The notes: a model not told the origin generated them from the sequence alone. A stretch of 13,339 nt of DNA from Flavicella sp037132785 (GCF_037132785.1 NZ_JBAHZZ010000129.1:1-13339); one strand, 5' to 3'; counted from the first letter of the stretch, positions 1 to 8,484 are shown. A program made the numbers and translations.

Positions 1-126
1 TATTATTTTTGAAATGCGATCCCAATCGATAAGAATATTAATTTGACTAAAAAATGTAGCTTTTATCTTTCTTGTGCGTAAATCACAAATGCTATCTGCA
101 AAAGTAGGTGTTATTTGTAGTTTCAT
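1..126 (-). CDS. IS5-family transposase, N-terminal part (cut by window edge)
   Basis: An ATG at 126 opens a frame of 42 codons that runs off the left edge without a stop. The peptide begins MKLQITPTFADSICDLRTRK and continues with FFSQINILIDWDRISKII. The 'FF.QI..LIDW..I..II' pattern is typical of the N-terminal segment (DUF772-like) of IS5-type transposases, which cut and paste their own element with a DDE nuclease. The catalytic DDE part lies outside the window, so intactness cannot be judged. The subgroup (IS5 versus the related IS1182 group) is uncertain; assignment as a transposase is fairly secure from the motif. The element lies just downstream of the thioredoxin-fold gene and points away from it. 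Confidence 0.75.
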   Translation of the reverse strand, partial: MKLQITPTFADSICDLRTRKIKATFFSQINILIDWDRISKII

Positions 127-385
127 GGCTTGAATATACATATTAATAAGCTAACAAACAATGATTTACACCCTAAGTTTGGGTCTTTGTTTTTGTCATG
201 TACCTTGCAACGGTCTTAATCGTTTACGCAGGACCTCTTTTTTAGTGAACCTACATAGGATGATCTCAGTAAAATCGTCACACCAAAGGTAGATGTTCCA
301 AATTTCAATTGAAATAAAGTTTAAACAACATGCTATTTCCATTCCGTTTTTTCAAATGGATGTACAGATTAATAAAATTAAAGAA
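127..385. other. Spacer holding the presumed IS5 end; no gene seen
   Basis: About 260 bases separate the transposase start from the stop of the thioredoxin-fold gene. An imperfect dyad (CCCTAA G TTTGGG, around 172-184) lies upstream of the transposase. On the minus strand, 218 down to about 200 reads TAAGACCGTTGCAAGG, which has the look of an IS5-type terminal repeat; the other end is outside the window, so this cannot be paired. A 48-codon minus-strand frame (196-342) has no recognisable motif and runs across the presumed IS boundary, so I treat it as chance. No terminator with a T-tract was found for the thioredoxin-fold gene. Confidence 0.45.
200..218 (-). repeat. Candidate terminal inverted repeat of the IS5-type element
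   Basis: Read on the minus strand this stretch starts TAAGACCGTTGCAAGG. It lies about 75-90 bases ahead of the transposase start codon, a plausible distance for an IS end, and a start of GAGAC/AAGAC..GTTGCAA recalls IS5-type termini. The partner repeat and any target duplication are out of view, so the exact border is a guess. Confidence 0.3.
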
Positions 386-943
386 TTAATTTTTCCATTT
401 AATTCCACAGCCCATACTCGGTACTTCTGGTCCAGAATAGGTTTTTCTTTGCAGTAATAAATCCATTGCATTACTAAGGTCTTTACCATTTATTGGAGTA
501 TCACTTCCTGGTCTGGAATTGTCTAATTGGCCGTGATAATAAATCTTTAAATTTTTATCAAAAAGAAATATGTCTGGTGTACAAGCAGCATCATATGCCT
601 TCGCTACTTCTTGCGTTTTGTCATATAAGTACGGAAAAGGATATTTTACTTCTAAGGATAATTCTTTCATTTTTTCAGGACTATCTTGTGCGTAACTTTC
701 TACGTCGTTACTACTGATGGCAATAAAATTGATTCCTTGTTTTTGATAGTGATTTGCTAATGAGACTAGAATTTTATTGATATGAATTACATATGGACAA
801 TGATTGCAGATAAATAAAATCAAAGTTCCGTTTCTTCCTTTTAATTCTTGTAACGATTTTTCTTTCGATAGAACGACATCCAACAAATTAAAATTTGGAG
901 CTTTTTGAGTAAGTTTAAAAGGGTTTGATTTTGTTAATGCCAT
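386..943 (-). CDS. Thioredoxin-like/peroxiredoxin-like redox protein
   Basis: 185 residues, cytoplasmic, no signal peptide. It shows the thioredoxin fold of the AhpC/TSA-like 'thioredoxin family protein' group: KAPNFNLLD (residues 14-22), then LILFICNHCPYV (41-52) carrying the redox pair C46-x-x-C49, the core segment INFIAISSND (71-80), and a cis-proline-type segment CTPDIFLF (121-128) with a third cysteine, C121. It ends PSMGCGIKWKN, a conserved tail in this family. Expected activity is thiol-disulfide exchange or peroxide reduction; the partner is unknown. The frame is open up to a TTG at 991, but ATG at 943 gives the family's usual start (MALT..), and the extra 16 residues (MFCTIFKSSFF..) are not family-like. 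The aroB stop is 177 nt upstream on the same strand, so the two are probably transcribed separately. Confidence 0.88.
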   Translation of the reverse strand: MALTKSNPFKLTQKAPNFNLLDVVLSKEKSLQELKGRNGTLILFICNHCPYVIHINKILVSLANHYQKQGINFIAISSNDVESYAQDSPEKMKELSLEVKYPFPYLYDKTQEVAKAYDAACTPDIFLFDKNLKIYYHGQLDNSRPGSDTPINGKDLSNAMDLLLQRKTYSGPEVPSMGCGIKWKN

Positions 944-988
944 ATTTTTAGTAAAGAGAAAAAAGCTTGATTTAAAGATTGTACAAAA

Positions 989-996
989 CAAATATG
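989..996 (-). promoter_or_regulatory. Weak candidate -7 box for the thioredoxin-fold gene
   Basis: Minus-strand CATATTTG matches the Bacteroidota -7 consensus TAnnTTTG at all but the first base and lies about 46 nt before the ATG at 943. No clear TTG -33 element is seen at the expected distance, so support is weak. Confidence 0.25.
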
Positions 997-1120
997 AAAT
1001 AGAAAGTTTTTTTTGTTATAAAAGGAGTGTTGATAGTTGGGTTCTATTGGTTTGTAAATAAGGCGTTTAGTTTAGATGAGTTCTCGATTTCTGTTCTTCT
1101 TCAAAACAACCTTATTTAAT

Positions 1121-2179
1121 TTATGAAAGATAATAGTTGATAGATTCTTCTATCAATTGAATATCCACTTTACAATCAATTTTAAACTTTTCAATATCTT
1201 CCAATAATACAAAATTTACTTGACCTCCTATATTTTTTTTATCGTGTTTTAGATAGTCAAAAACAGTAGGATAGTCTTCAGGGGCAACAGGAACTTTTCC
1301 AAATAAATCAATCACATAAGATTTTAAATCTTGTAATATTTCTTTAGGGAAACCAAATAATTTATGAGAAATATAGGCTTCTGCAACCATTCCCAAAGAA
1401 ATTGCTTGTCCATGTGTTAAGGTTTTTTTTTGATCAGATTCTAAAAAACAAGATTCAACAGCATGTCCAATGGTATGACCATAGTTTAAGATTTTTCGTA
1501 AACTGGATTCCTTTTGATCTTTTAATACCACATCGTTTTTTATTTCAACCGATCGATGAATTAAATATTTTACGTTTTTTAAATTATTGTTGCGAACATC
1601 ATTATATAAATCACGATCATAAATCAATCCATGTTTGATGATCTCGGCAGTACCTGAAATCATTTCTTCAGAAGAAACCGTTTTTAAAAATTCAGTATCT
1701 ATCAATACCATTTCTGGATCAGAAAAGATTCCAATTTGGTTTTTTAAAACTCCTAAATCCACACCCGTTTTGCCTCCAACAGATGCATCAACCATGCTTA
1801 ATAAAGTAGTAGGTACATTGATAAAAGAAATTCCCCTTTTAAAAGTAGACGCAACAAAACCACCCATATCAGTAATAACACCACCGCCTAAATTGATCAT
1901 CAAACTTTTTCTGTCGGCTCCCAATTCGGTTAAAACATTCCAAAGTCCAGTACACGTCTCAAGAGTTTTATTAATCTCACCAGATTCTATTTCAATGATT
2001 TCAATGGTAAGATCAGTTGCCATTTGTGACATTAACTTGGCCAAACAATCTCTGTTTGTATTTTCGTCTACTAAAATGAAAATTAAAGAGTGTTTGTTGC
2101 TCGCTAGATAGTTGTTTAATTGACTGTAGGCATTTTCTTGAAAATGAACATGGCAGTGGGTAGATTGTATGGATTTCAT
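1121..2179 (-). CDS. aroB: 3-dehydroquinate synthase
   Basis: 352 residues, the normal family length. AroB converts DAHP to 3-dehydroquinate, the second step of the shikimate pathway to aromatic amino acids, using NAD+ and a divalent metal in the cytoplasm. Visible motifs are the nucleotide-binding LGGGVITDMGGF (97-108), the segment VPTTLLSMVDASVGGKTG (122-139), GTAEIIKHG (176-184) with metal ligand E179, NYGHTIGHAVE (232-242) with ligand H235, and LTHGQAISLGMV (254-265) with ligand H256. These three match the Glu/His/His zinc site known in E. coli AroB. The frame could extend to a TTG at 2188, but ATG at 2179 gives the usual MKSIQ start and is preferred. It is transcribed divergently from the large T9SS protein gene. 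No strong terminator was seen after it. Confidence 0.97.
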   Translation of the reverse strand: MKSIQSTHCHVHFQENAYSQLNNYLASNKHSLIFILVDENTNRDCLAKLMSQMATDLTIEIIEIESGEINKTLETCTGLWNVLTELGADRKSLMINLGGGVITDMGGFVASTFKRGISFINVPTTLLSMVDASVGGKTGVDLGVLKNQIGIFSDPEMVLIDTEFLKTVSSEEMISGTAEIIKHGLIYDRDLYNDVRNNNLKNVKYLIHRSVEIKNDVVLKDQKESSLRKILNYGHTIGHAVESCFLESDQKKTLTHGQAISLGMVAEAYISHKLFGFPKEILQDLKSYVIDLFGKVPVAPEDYPTVFDYLKHDKKNIGGQVNFVLLEDIEKFKIDCKVDIQLIEESINYYLS

Positions 2180-2198
2180 AAATATCAATTCTAATCTG

Positions 2199-2229
2199 CA
2201 AAGTAAATCAAAATGATATGATTGCTAAA
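2199..2229 (-). promoter_or_regulatory. Candidate aroB promoter
   Basis: Minus-strand TTACTTTG (2199-2206) matches TAnnTTTG at seven of eight positions. A TTTA (2226-2229) sits 19 nt upstream as a weak -33 element. The leader would be about 13 nt. The -33 area abuts that of the divergent promoter at 2221-2250, so the two may compete for RNA polymerase or share an operator. Confidence 0.45.
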
Positions 2230-2250
2230 CATTATTTTAGCTAATCTTTG
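2221..2250 (+). promoter_or_regulatory. Promoter of the large T9SS protein gene
   Basis: ATTG at 2221-2224 (-33 type) and AATCTTTG at 2243-2250 (-7 type, seven of eight to TAnnTTTG) are separated by 18 nt, the usual Bacteroidota spacing. Transcription would start near 2257, giving a leader of about 30 nt to the ATG at 2288. The TTG at 2222 that could open a longer frame lies inside this -33 element, which argues against its use as a start codon. Confidence 0.55.
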
Positions 2251-2287
2251 CATAAATTTACATAATATTAGCATTAATTTACCCCTT

Positions 2288-5200
2288 ATGAAGAGTTGTA
2301 TTGTTTGTTTATTGTTTTTGTTTGTGAATTTTGTTTGTTTTAGTCAATCTCCTGGTGGGGTTGGAACAAGTAATATGTCCATTTGGTATAGTGGTGATTC
2401 AGGTATTAGTGATTCTGGAACTTTAAATTGGACTGATAGAAGTAGTAATGGAAACTCTGCGGAGCAAAGCTTAGCTACTAATAAAGCTATTCAGAGTAAA
2501 CTATTTAATTTTAACCAAACCTTTACTTTTGATGGAGTTAGTGATTATTTTTCAGTAACTAATTTAAATTATTCAGCAGGGCAGTCTATTTCAAACTTAT
2601 CTATGTTTGTGGTGTATGCCACTGGTCTCTCAGAGACTGATTATGATGCGAACTGGTCATTTTTAGATTTTGACAGAAGTGAATCTTTTAATTTTTATAT
2701 TCATGGAAATGGAGTATTAGCCATGTCTTATCAATCAGAAGGGACTCAGGATTTAGTTGCATCAACTGCCTCAAATGATAATGTACCTCATTTAGCGACT
2801 TTTATTTTTGACAGTGGAGAGACGATTGAATCGATTATGCGTTTAGATGGTTTCCAAGATTATTCGGGGGATAATACTTCAAGTGTTATTTCTGTAGCAT
2901 CTGACCGCTATGGTTTTGTAGGAGATGGATCGGAAGCGAGTTCTTTTGGAGGTTCAAGAAATAATTATTATTACGATGGAGAAATTGCTGAAATAATTTT
3001 TTATGATAAAGGAGATTTAACAACTGCTGATATTGTGAAAATTGAAACTTATTTGGCGTTAAAATATGGAATTACTTTAGACATAAGTAATAGTACTTAT
3101 AATAATTCTTATGGAGATTTGTTATGGGACAATTTGACGTATTGGAACGATGTTGCTGGGTTGGTGCAAGATGATGCAGGAGCTTTGGATCAAAGAATTG
3201 CAAGGTCATCAAATTATGAGTCTTTTATAGTTGCAAAGGATATTGATTTTACATCAGCCAATAATGATGCTTCAAGAACAAGCATAGGAGATGGTAAGTC
3301 GTTAATTTATGGTCATAATAATCAAACTTATGGTTTTTCTTCTTTTGGAGGAAGTACTGAATTATTATTTAATAAGACATGGCTGTTTCAAGAAAAAAAC
3401 TCTGATGTAGGAACTGTTTATATAGCGATAGAAAAATCTTTTTTTGTAGCCGAATCTGTAGATTTGATCGTTAGTTCTGATGATATTTTTGATGAATCAG
3501 ATACAAGGCACGTTATGTCTGAGCTAGGTGCTTATTATTATGTAGCTGTGAATATTTCTGATAATGAATATGTGTCTTTTGTGCTAACAACAAGTAGTCA
3601 GTCACCAGGAGGAGTAGATTCAGGTTTGGAAATTTGGCTTAAGTCGGATAGTGGTGTTACGGCTTCGGGAGGAAAAGTGAGTGATGTATTTGATCAAACT
3701 TATCACGGTTATGATTTAATTCAAACATCCTCTACAAATCAACCCTCTAATACAGAAATATTAAATTTTAATCCGAGTATAACTTTTGATGGAACATCTG
3801 ATAGAATGCCTATCAAGAATAAAAACTATATCAGTACGGATAATTTAAATCAGGTATATGTTTGGACTGTTTTTAATACTGATTTTTCCAATTCAGCAAC
3901 GTCTGGTTCTGTTAATGCTGAAAATTGGGCGTTTTTAGACTTTGATAGAAATGAATGGTTTAATACTTCTGTCCATGGAGATGGTACGCTTCAATTTCAT
4001 TTTAATTCGGGAGGACAAAAAGATAATTTCGGTGTGGAACTTACTAATGATGGAACCAATAAATTAGGTGGGTTTATTTTTGATTTGAATGCTGCTGATT
4101 CTGAGGAAACTAAAATAAGAGTAAATGGAAACGAAGATTTATCTACGGATGTAACAGATGTGTCAATACATAGTAACAATACAAGGTTTGGATATGTAGG
4201 GGATGGTTCGGAAGCGGCTTCTTTTGACTCCTCTGCGAATAATGTATATTTTCAAGGAGAGATTTCTGAAGTGGTTTATTACGAAAATCAAAGTCTAACA
4301 GATGAAAACATCAATATGATTGAATCTTATTTGGCCGTAAAATATGGGATTACTTTAGACGTCTCTTCTAATCAATACTTGTCGTCAAATAATACAATTA
4401 TTATTTGGGATGACCTTACTTATTGGAATGATATTGGTGTAATTGGGAAAGATGAAGCTTCTGGATTGAATCAAAAACAATCAAAATCTACGAATTCAGA
4501 TGCGATTTTAACGGTTGCACTAGGAAGTACAGTAGAGATTTTAAATTATTTAAATTCATTTGAGTTTGATGATGATTTAGATTTCTTTGCTTGGGGGAAT
4601 AATGATTCGGATGCCGTGATTAGTGAAATAGCTTTTCCAACCGTTATTACAGGGTTAAGTAGCTGTAGTTATAATTATACTGGGTTTGATAGAGATTGGA
4701 AAGTAAAAAATACAGGAGCTGTTTCTGGTGTTACTTTAGAGTTTGATTTATCAGCATTTATTAATCCTGGCGATTTTTACTTAATAATTGATGAAGATGG
4801 AAATGCAGATTATAGTGATGGAACTATTCGTCTTGACTTAACAGGTACGCTGGATGGAACAAATTTAACATTTTCTAATATTGATTTAAATGATGGAGAG
4901 GTATTTACTTTGATACGTTCTAACCCTGATGCCGAAATTGTTTATGAAACGGGAAGTTGGACAGGCGGTAATTCTACAGGTGTTTGGGATGATTCAGGTA
5001 CAGATTTATTAAAGTCGGTTAATATTAAAGAAACAGTAACACTTTCTTCTTCTGCCAATTGTAAATGTTTAAAGGTTGACTCTGGTGCTGTATTAACAGT
5101 TCCAAATGGGAGTAGTATACTGGCGAGTGATATTTTAACTTTAGATGGAGATATCTATTTATATGGAGATTCCCAGTTGGTTCAAACCTTAGATGGAATT

Positions 5201-6652
5201 GATTTAAATTCAGGGGAGGGAAAAATATATATAAAAGTTTCTGAAGGAACTGAATCTGTTTATCGATTTAACTATTGGGGGTCTCCTGTAAAAGCAACAG
5301 GTACTTATAATTTGAATGAAAATTTATTGACTACAGCAGATCCTAATAATTTTTCTATCGCCTCGGCTCTTTCGTATTCGGATAGTTATGAAGGATCTTC
5401 AGGGGTTGTAAGTAGGTATTGGTTGAATGAATTTACAAACTCTCAGAGTTGGAGTTCTATGAATGAAAACACCAATAAAGTCCTTGGGAGTGGTTTTACA
5501 ATGAAAGGACAAGGGTCAACCAGTCATTATGTGTTTGCAGGTAAGCCTACAAACGGAACTATAGAGTTGGAGTTAGATGAAGATAATTATTATTTGGTAG
5601 GGAATCCATATCCCTCTGTAATAAATGCAGATGATTTTAATACTTTTAATTTGGAGAATAACAATACAACAGGAGTCATATATTATTGGAATCAAGAAAC
5701 AGGAGATAGTCATTATTCTGAGGAATATCAAGGGGGCTATGCGACAAGAGCAGGTGGAGTAGGAACTTATGCAGCGACAATTATTATTGAGGGAAATACG
5801 ATTAATTTCACAAAAACTCCCAATGCTTTTATTGGAGTAGGACAAGGTTTTATGGTTACAGGAGAGACTGATGGTAATATGGTTGTTTTTAAAAATTCTT
5901 TTAGAGACGCTGATACAGCTCTGTTTTTAAAATCGGAAGAAGGAAAACAGAAATCAGAGTCTAATGATTTAAGTATAATTCGTTTAGGTTTTGAATACGA
6001 AACTTCTGATGGAACCTATCATAGGCAATTGGTGACTTCACTTAGAGGCTTATCTACAATGGATATTGATATAGGCTACGATGCTCCTATGTTTGACTAT
6101 TATGGAACTGATATGTATTGGGATTTACCTGGAGATTATCGTTATGTGATTAACTCAGTACCGCTATTGGAAGATGAGCTGGAAGTTCCGTTAGGTGTTG
6201 TTGTGAATGAAACTACAGAAATAACAATAAAATTGGACAATATCTCAAATTACACTCATAAAATTTATTTATTAGATAAGGAAAAGCAAAGTCTTACAGA
6301 TTTGAATACTCAAGAGTATAGCTTTCTTCTAAAATCTGGAACTTATGAGGATAGGTATAGTCTACTATTAAGGTCGAATGAGATACTTTCTGTTGACAAA
6401 GAATTAAGAACTGAATTTTATACAAACTTTAATTCTGAAAATAATGAATTAATGATTGTGTCTGGAGGAGTGTTGATAGAAGCGATTTCATTATATTCCC
6501 TTGTCGGAAATCAATTGATTTCTGTTGAGTTAACTGGAGATAATACTTCTTATCAATTGCATTTGGAGAGAATTGTTTCTGGGGTTTATATTTTACATTT
6601 AAAAACGCCTTTAGAAACAGTAACAAAAAAAATAATAATCACAAAAAATTAA
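2288..6652 (+). CDS. Giant exported protein with two lectin-like modules and T9SS type A sorting tail
   Basis: 1454 residues. A signal peptide (MKSCIVCLLFLFVNFVCFSQ, 1-20) is followed by two homologous modules that each open with SPGGV: about 21-438 and 439-860. Each has a LamG/concanavalin-like first half (FDG.SD near the N-terminal side, LDFDR.E.FN, YVGDGSEA.SF, DGEIAEIIFY / QGEISEVVYY) and a second half starting ESYLA.KYGITLD and running through GLNQKQS. The second half resembles a domain that I believe is called DUF8202, common in large Bacteroidota surface proteins. A middle region has GSWTGGNSTGVWDDS and later YYLVGNPYPS (about 1101-1110), typical of T9SS cargo. The last roughly 80 residues (from about 1375), with LYSLVGNQLI and SGVYILHLKTP..TVTKKIIITKN, fit a T9SS type A sorting domain. 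The protein is therefore expected on the cell surface or secreted, possibly as an adhesin or glycan binder; no catalytic motif is seen. ATG at 2288 was chosen because it starts a textbook signal peptide; the longer TTG start adds 22 residues ahead of it. Confidence 0.9.
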   Translation: MKSCIVCLLFLFVNFVCFSQSPGGVGTSNMSIWYSGDSGISDSGTLNWTDRSSNGNSAEQSLATNKAIQSKLFNFNQTFTFDGVSDYFSVTNLNYSAGQSISNLSMFVVYATGLSETDYDANWSFLDFDRSESFNFYIHGNGVLAMSYQSEGTQDLVASTASNDNVPHLATFIFDSGETIESIMRLDGFQDYSGDNTSSVISVASDRYGFVGDGSEASSFGGSRNNYYYDGEIAEIIFYDKGDLTTADIVKIETYLALKYGITLDISNSTYNNSYGDLLWDNLTYWNDVAGLVQDDAGALDQRIARSSNYESFIVAKDIDFTSANNDASRTSIGDGKSLIYGHNNQTYGFSSFGGSTELLFNKTWLFQEKNSDVGTVYIAIEKSFFVAESVDLIVSSDDIFDESDTRHVMSELGAYYYVAVNISDNEYVSFVLTTSSQSPGGVDSGLEIWLKSDSGVTASGGKVSDVFDQTYHGYDLIQTSSTNQPSNTEILNFNPSITFDGTSDRMPIKNKNYISTDNLNQVYVWTVFNTDFSNSATSGSVNAENWAFLDFDRNEWFNTSVHGDGTLQFHFNSGGQKDNFGVELTNDGTNKLGGFIFDLNAADSEETKIRVNGNEDLSTDVTDVSIHSNNTRFGYVGDGSEAASFDSSANNVYFQGEISEVVYYENQSLTDENINMIESYLAVKYGITLDVSSNQYLSSNNTIIIWDDLTYWNDIGVIGKDEASGLNQKQSKSTNSDAILTVALGSTVEILNYLNSFEFDDDLDFFAWGNNDSDAVISEIAFPTVITGLSSCSYNYTGFDRDWKVKNTGAVSGVTLEFDLSAFINPGDFYLIIDEDGNADYSDGTIRLDLTGTLDGTNLTFSNIDLNDGEVFTLIRSNPDAEIVYETGSWTGGNSTGVWDDSGTDLLKSVNIKETVTLSSSANCKCLKVDSGAVLTVPNGSSILASDILTLDGDIYLYGDSQLVQTLDGIDLNSGEGKIYIKVSEGTESVYRFNYWGSPVKATGTYNLNENLLTTADPNNFSIASALSYSDSYEGSSGVVSRYWLNEFTNSQSWSSMNENTNKVLGSGFTMKGQGSTSHYVFAGKPTNGTIELELDEDNYYLVGNPYPSVINADDFNTFNLENNNTTGVIYYWNQETGDSHYSEEYQGGYATRAGGVGTYAATIIIEGNTINFTKTPNAFIGVGQGFMVTGETDGNMVVFKNSFRDADTALFLKSEEGKQKSESNDLSIIRLGFEYETSDGTYHRQLVTSLRGLSTMDIDIGYDAPMFDYYGTDMYWDLPGDYRYVINSVPLLEDELEVPLGVVVNETTEITIKLDNISNYTHKIYLLDKEKQSLTDLNTQEYSFLLKSGTYEDRYSLLLRSNEILSVDKELRTEFYTNFNSENNELMIVSGGVLIEAISLYSLVGNQLISVELTGDNTSYQLHLERIVSGVYILHLKTPLETVTKKIIITKN

Positions 6653-6671
6653 ATTTAATATTTATTTAAGA

Positions 6672-6688
6672 GCCTATATAAAATAGGC
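6672..6688 (+). terminator. Weak stem-loop after the T9SS gene
   Basis: GCCTAT (6672-6677) pairs with ATAGGC (6683-6688) across a 5-nt loop, 20 nt after the stop at 6652. There is no T-run directly after it, so termination is only possible and may be leaky into the metallophosphoesterase gene. Confidence 0.35.
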
Positions 6689-6728
6689 ATGGTTATTTAC
6701 CTTTATTTTGTAATCTTGAATAAATGTT

Positions 6729-7961
6729 ATGATGACACGACTACTTGTACTTACTGGAGTATTATTGTTTTTAGATGGATATTTGTTTTTTGGATTGCGA
6801 TCTGTATTTTCAAAGAGTAAATTCCAACCCTATTTATTAATCTCATATGCGATTTTAGCAATAATTTCTTATATAGGTTTGTATATAATGATCCAATACT
6901 TTCAAGAGCGTACGTTAAACGCAACATTAAGTAGAAATTTGTTAATTGGAGTTAGTTTTTCATTTATCATATTTAAATTACTGTTTTTTGTGTTTTTAGT
7001 ATTTGATGATGTCATAAGGATATTGAATTATGGATTTCAGTCTTTTTCAAAAATTATGGGATATACTCCGAAAGTTAATTTTGATGAACGACGAAAGTTT
7101 ATTGTAAAATTAGGACTAGGAGTTGCAAGCATTCCTTTTGCCACAATGCTTTATGGAATTACAAAAGGAAAATATAATTATAAAGTAAAAAAACTAACAC
7201 TTAGTTTTGCTAATCTTCCAAAAGCATTTGATGGATTTAAATTGGTGCAAATTTCGGATATTCATTCTGGTAGTTTTGATAGTGTTTCTGATGTGCAAAA
7301 TGGAGTAAATTTAATTAACGATCAGAATGCTGATGTTGTTTTTTTTACGGGAGATTTGGTTAATGGAAATTCACGTGAAGTAATTCCATACATAAATACT
7401 TTTAAATCGATAAAATCTAAAGTATATTCTGTTTTGGGTAATCATGACTATAGTGATTATAACAAATGGGATTCTAAAGAGGCGAAGAAAGAGAATGCTG
7501 CGTTGATGGATGTGTATCATAAAGAAATGGAATTTCACTTGTTGAAAAATGAGCATGTGAAATTAGAAAAGAATGGAGAAGAAATAATTGTTTTGGGTGT
7601 TGAAAATTGGGGAAAAGGATTTAAACAAAAAGGAGATTTAGACAAAGCTCTTAGTGGTGTTGATAAGAATGCGTTTAAAATATTATTATCTCATGATCCT
7701 ACACACTGGGATTTAAAAACGATTCCACATAAAACAAATGTAGACTTGACTTTGGCAGGACATACTCATGGAATGCAATTTGGGATTGATATTCCTGGTT
7801 TTAAATGGAGTCCAGCAAAATTTAGATATCCTAGATGGTCTGGTTTGTATAAGGAGGCCAAACAGTATTTATATGTAAATAGAGGTTTTGGGTTTTTAGG
7901 ATTTCCTGGTAGAGTAGGTATGTGGCCTGAAATTACGGTTATAGAATTGAAAAAAGTTTAA
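6729..7961 (+). CDS. Membrane-anchored metallophosphoesterase
   Basis: 410 residues. The N-terminal part has hydrophobic helices at about 4-25, 34-58, 72-95 and 125-143. The calcineurin-like phosphoesterase domain follows from about 170 and shows all five metal-binding blocks: SDIHSG (D177, H179), TGDLV (G208, D209), GNHD (237-240), SHDP (H322) and GHTHG (344-348). Two metal ions would sit in this site and hydrolyse a phosphoester. The build (helices first, then the phosphatase) is like YaeI/LpxG-type enzymes that act on envelope phospho-sugar lipids, but the substrate cannot be read from the sequence. Start: two adjacent ATGs at 6729 and 6732; either could be used. It follows the T9SS gene by 76 nt and is followed after 3 nt by the ATG of the decayed gene at 7965, suggesting those two were one operon. 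Confidence 0.9.
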   Translation: MMTRLLVLTGVLLFLDGYLFFGLRSVFSKSKFQPYLLISYAILAIISYIGLYIMIQYFQERTLNATLSRNLLIGVSFSFIIFKLLFFVFLVFDDVIRILNYGFQSFSKIMGYTPKVNFDERRKFIVKLGLGVASIPFATMLYGITKGKYNYKVKKLTLSFANLPKAFDGFKLVQISDIHSGSFDSVSDVQNGVNLINDQNADVVFFTGDLVNGNSREVIPYINTFKSIKSKVYSVLGNHDYSDYNKWDSKEAKKENAALMDVYHKEMEFHLLKNEHVKLEKNGEEIIVLGVENWGKGFKQKGDLDKALSGVDKNAFKILLSHDPTHWDLKTIPHKTNVDLTLAGHTHGMQFGIDIPGFKWSPAKFRYPRWSGLYKEAKQYLYVNRGFGFLGFPGRVGMWPEITVIELKKV

Positions 7962-7964
7962 TAA

Positions 7965-8484
7965 ATGCAACCCAAAATAAGAAAATAACTTTCTATTTCG
8001 ATAAGATTGTTACAAGCGAGAATTTCTTCTGATATAACAAAATCAACTCAGTTTATTGAAGAATTAAATCTTCGTAGAGAGGCAGTTTCTGATTCAGAGA
8101 ATTCATTTGTAAATATTACTTCCAAATCGATTGAAGGTGTTTACCAAGTTTTGGGCGCAAATTCAGAAAACTCAGAACAGGGTTACTTAGGTATTCTGAC
8201 GTTAAAATATGATGAAAACAGAATTCATGCAACTTGGTTGATTGAAGGGGAGGATACTCAAACTGGTTTTGGTTTATTACTAAATCAATGTATTGAGTGT
8301 TAATTTTGTGTATAATCAAGATAATGTAGAGTATACAGGCTTAGTTAGCTACGAATTTCTGTCAGATGCTATTGTTTTAGGTCAATGGATTGAAGAAGGT
8401 ACTGATCAGACAGGAATTGAATTAGGAAGGAAACTACCAATAGAAACTGTAGATTCTCTTAAATGTTTTGGCTTTAACGGATAA
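7965..8484 (+). pseudogene. Small conserved-type protein gene broken by a stop and a frameshift
   Basis: An ATG at 7965, 3 nt after the metallophosphoesterase stop, starts MQPKIRK and hits TAA at 7986-7988. The same frame then stays open to TAA at 8301. The sequence continues in the +1 frame from about 8284 to a stop at 8482-8484. Leaving out C8286 joins the two frames as ..GFGLLLN-NVLSVNFVYNQ.., restoring a periodic beta-rich protein: SIEGVYQVLGAN, YLGILTLKYDEN, ATWLIEGED, then YTGLVSYEFLSD and GQWIEEGTDQTGIELG. The repeated G-Y/W-G pattern looks like a small secreted or periplasmic beta-barrel-like domain; I cannot name the family. If the first stop is not a lesion, translation could instead begin at TTG 8007. 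The frameshift is well supported by continuity of the pattern; a sequencing error is possible. Confidence 0.65.

Noticed and set aside
172..184. Short dyad CCCTAA-G-TTTGGG as a terminator
   Set aside because: Stem is short with a central mismatch, and it lies upstream of the transposase start rather than after a gene.
196..342. 48-codon minus-strand frame with ATG at 342 (MEIACCLNFISIEIWN..)
   Set aside because: No recognisable motif, four cysteines in a short peptide, and it runs through the presumed IS end, so it is most likely chance.
1000..1120. Remnant gene between aroB and the thioredoxin-fold gene
   Set aside because: Neither strand gives a frame with a recognisable pattern; the stretch is short and A/T-rich.
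1635..2111. 158-codon plus-strand frame opposite aroB
   Set aside because: It is the antisense shadow of a clearly conserved aroB; its own translation has no domain pattern.
2013..2201. 62-codon minus-strand frame over the aroB start
   Set aside because: Out-of-frame overlap with the aroB N-terminus; low-complexity translation.
5573..5845. 90-codon minus-strand frame inside the T9SS gene
   Set aside because: Isoleucine/cysteine-rich antisense translation of a protein-coding region; no motif.
8280..8303. Programmed ribosomal frameshift at the split small gene
   Set aside because: No slippery heptamer or downstream structure is visible at 8280-8300; a one-base insertion explains it more simply.
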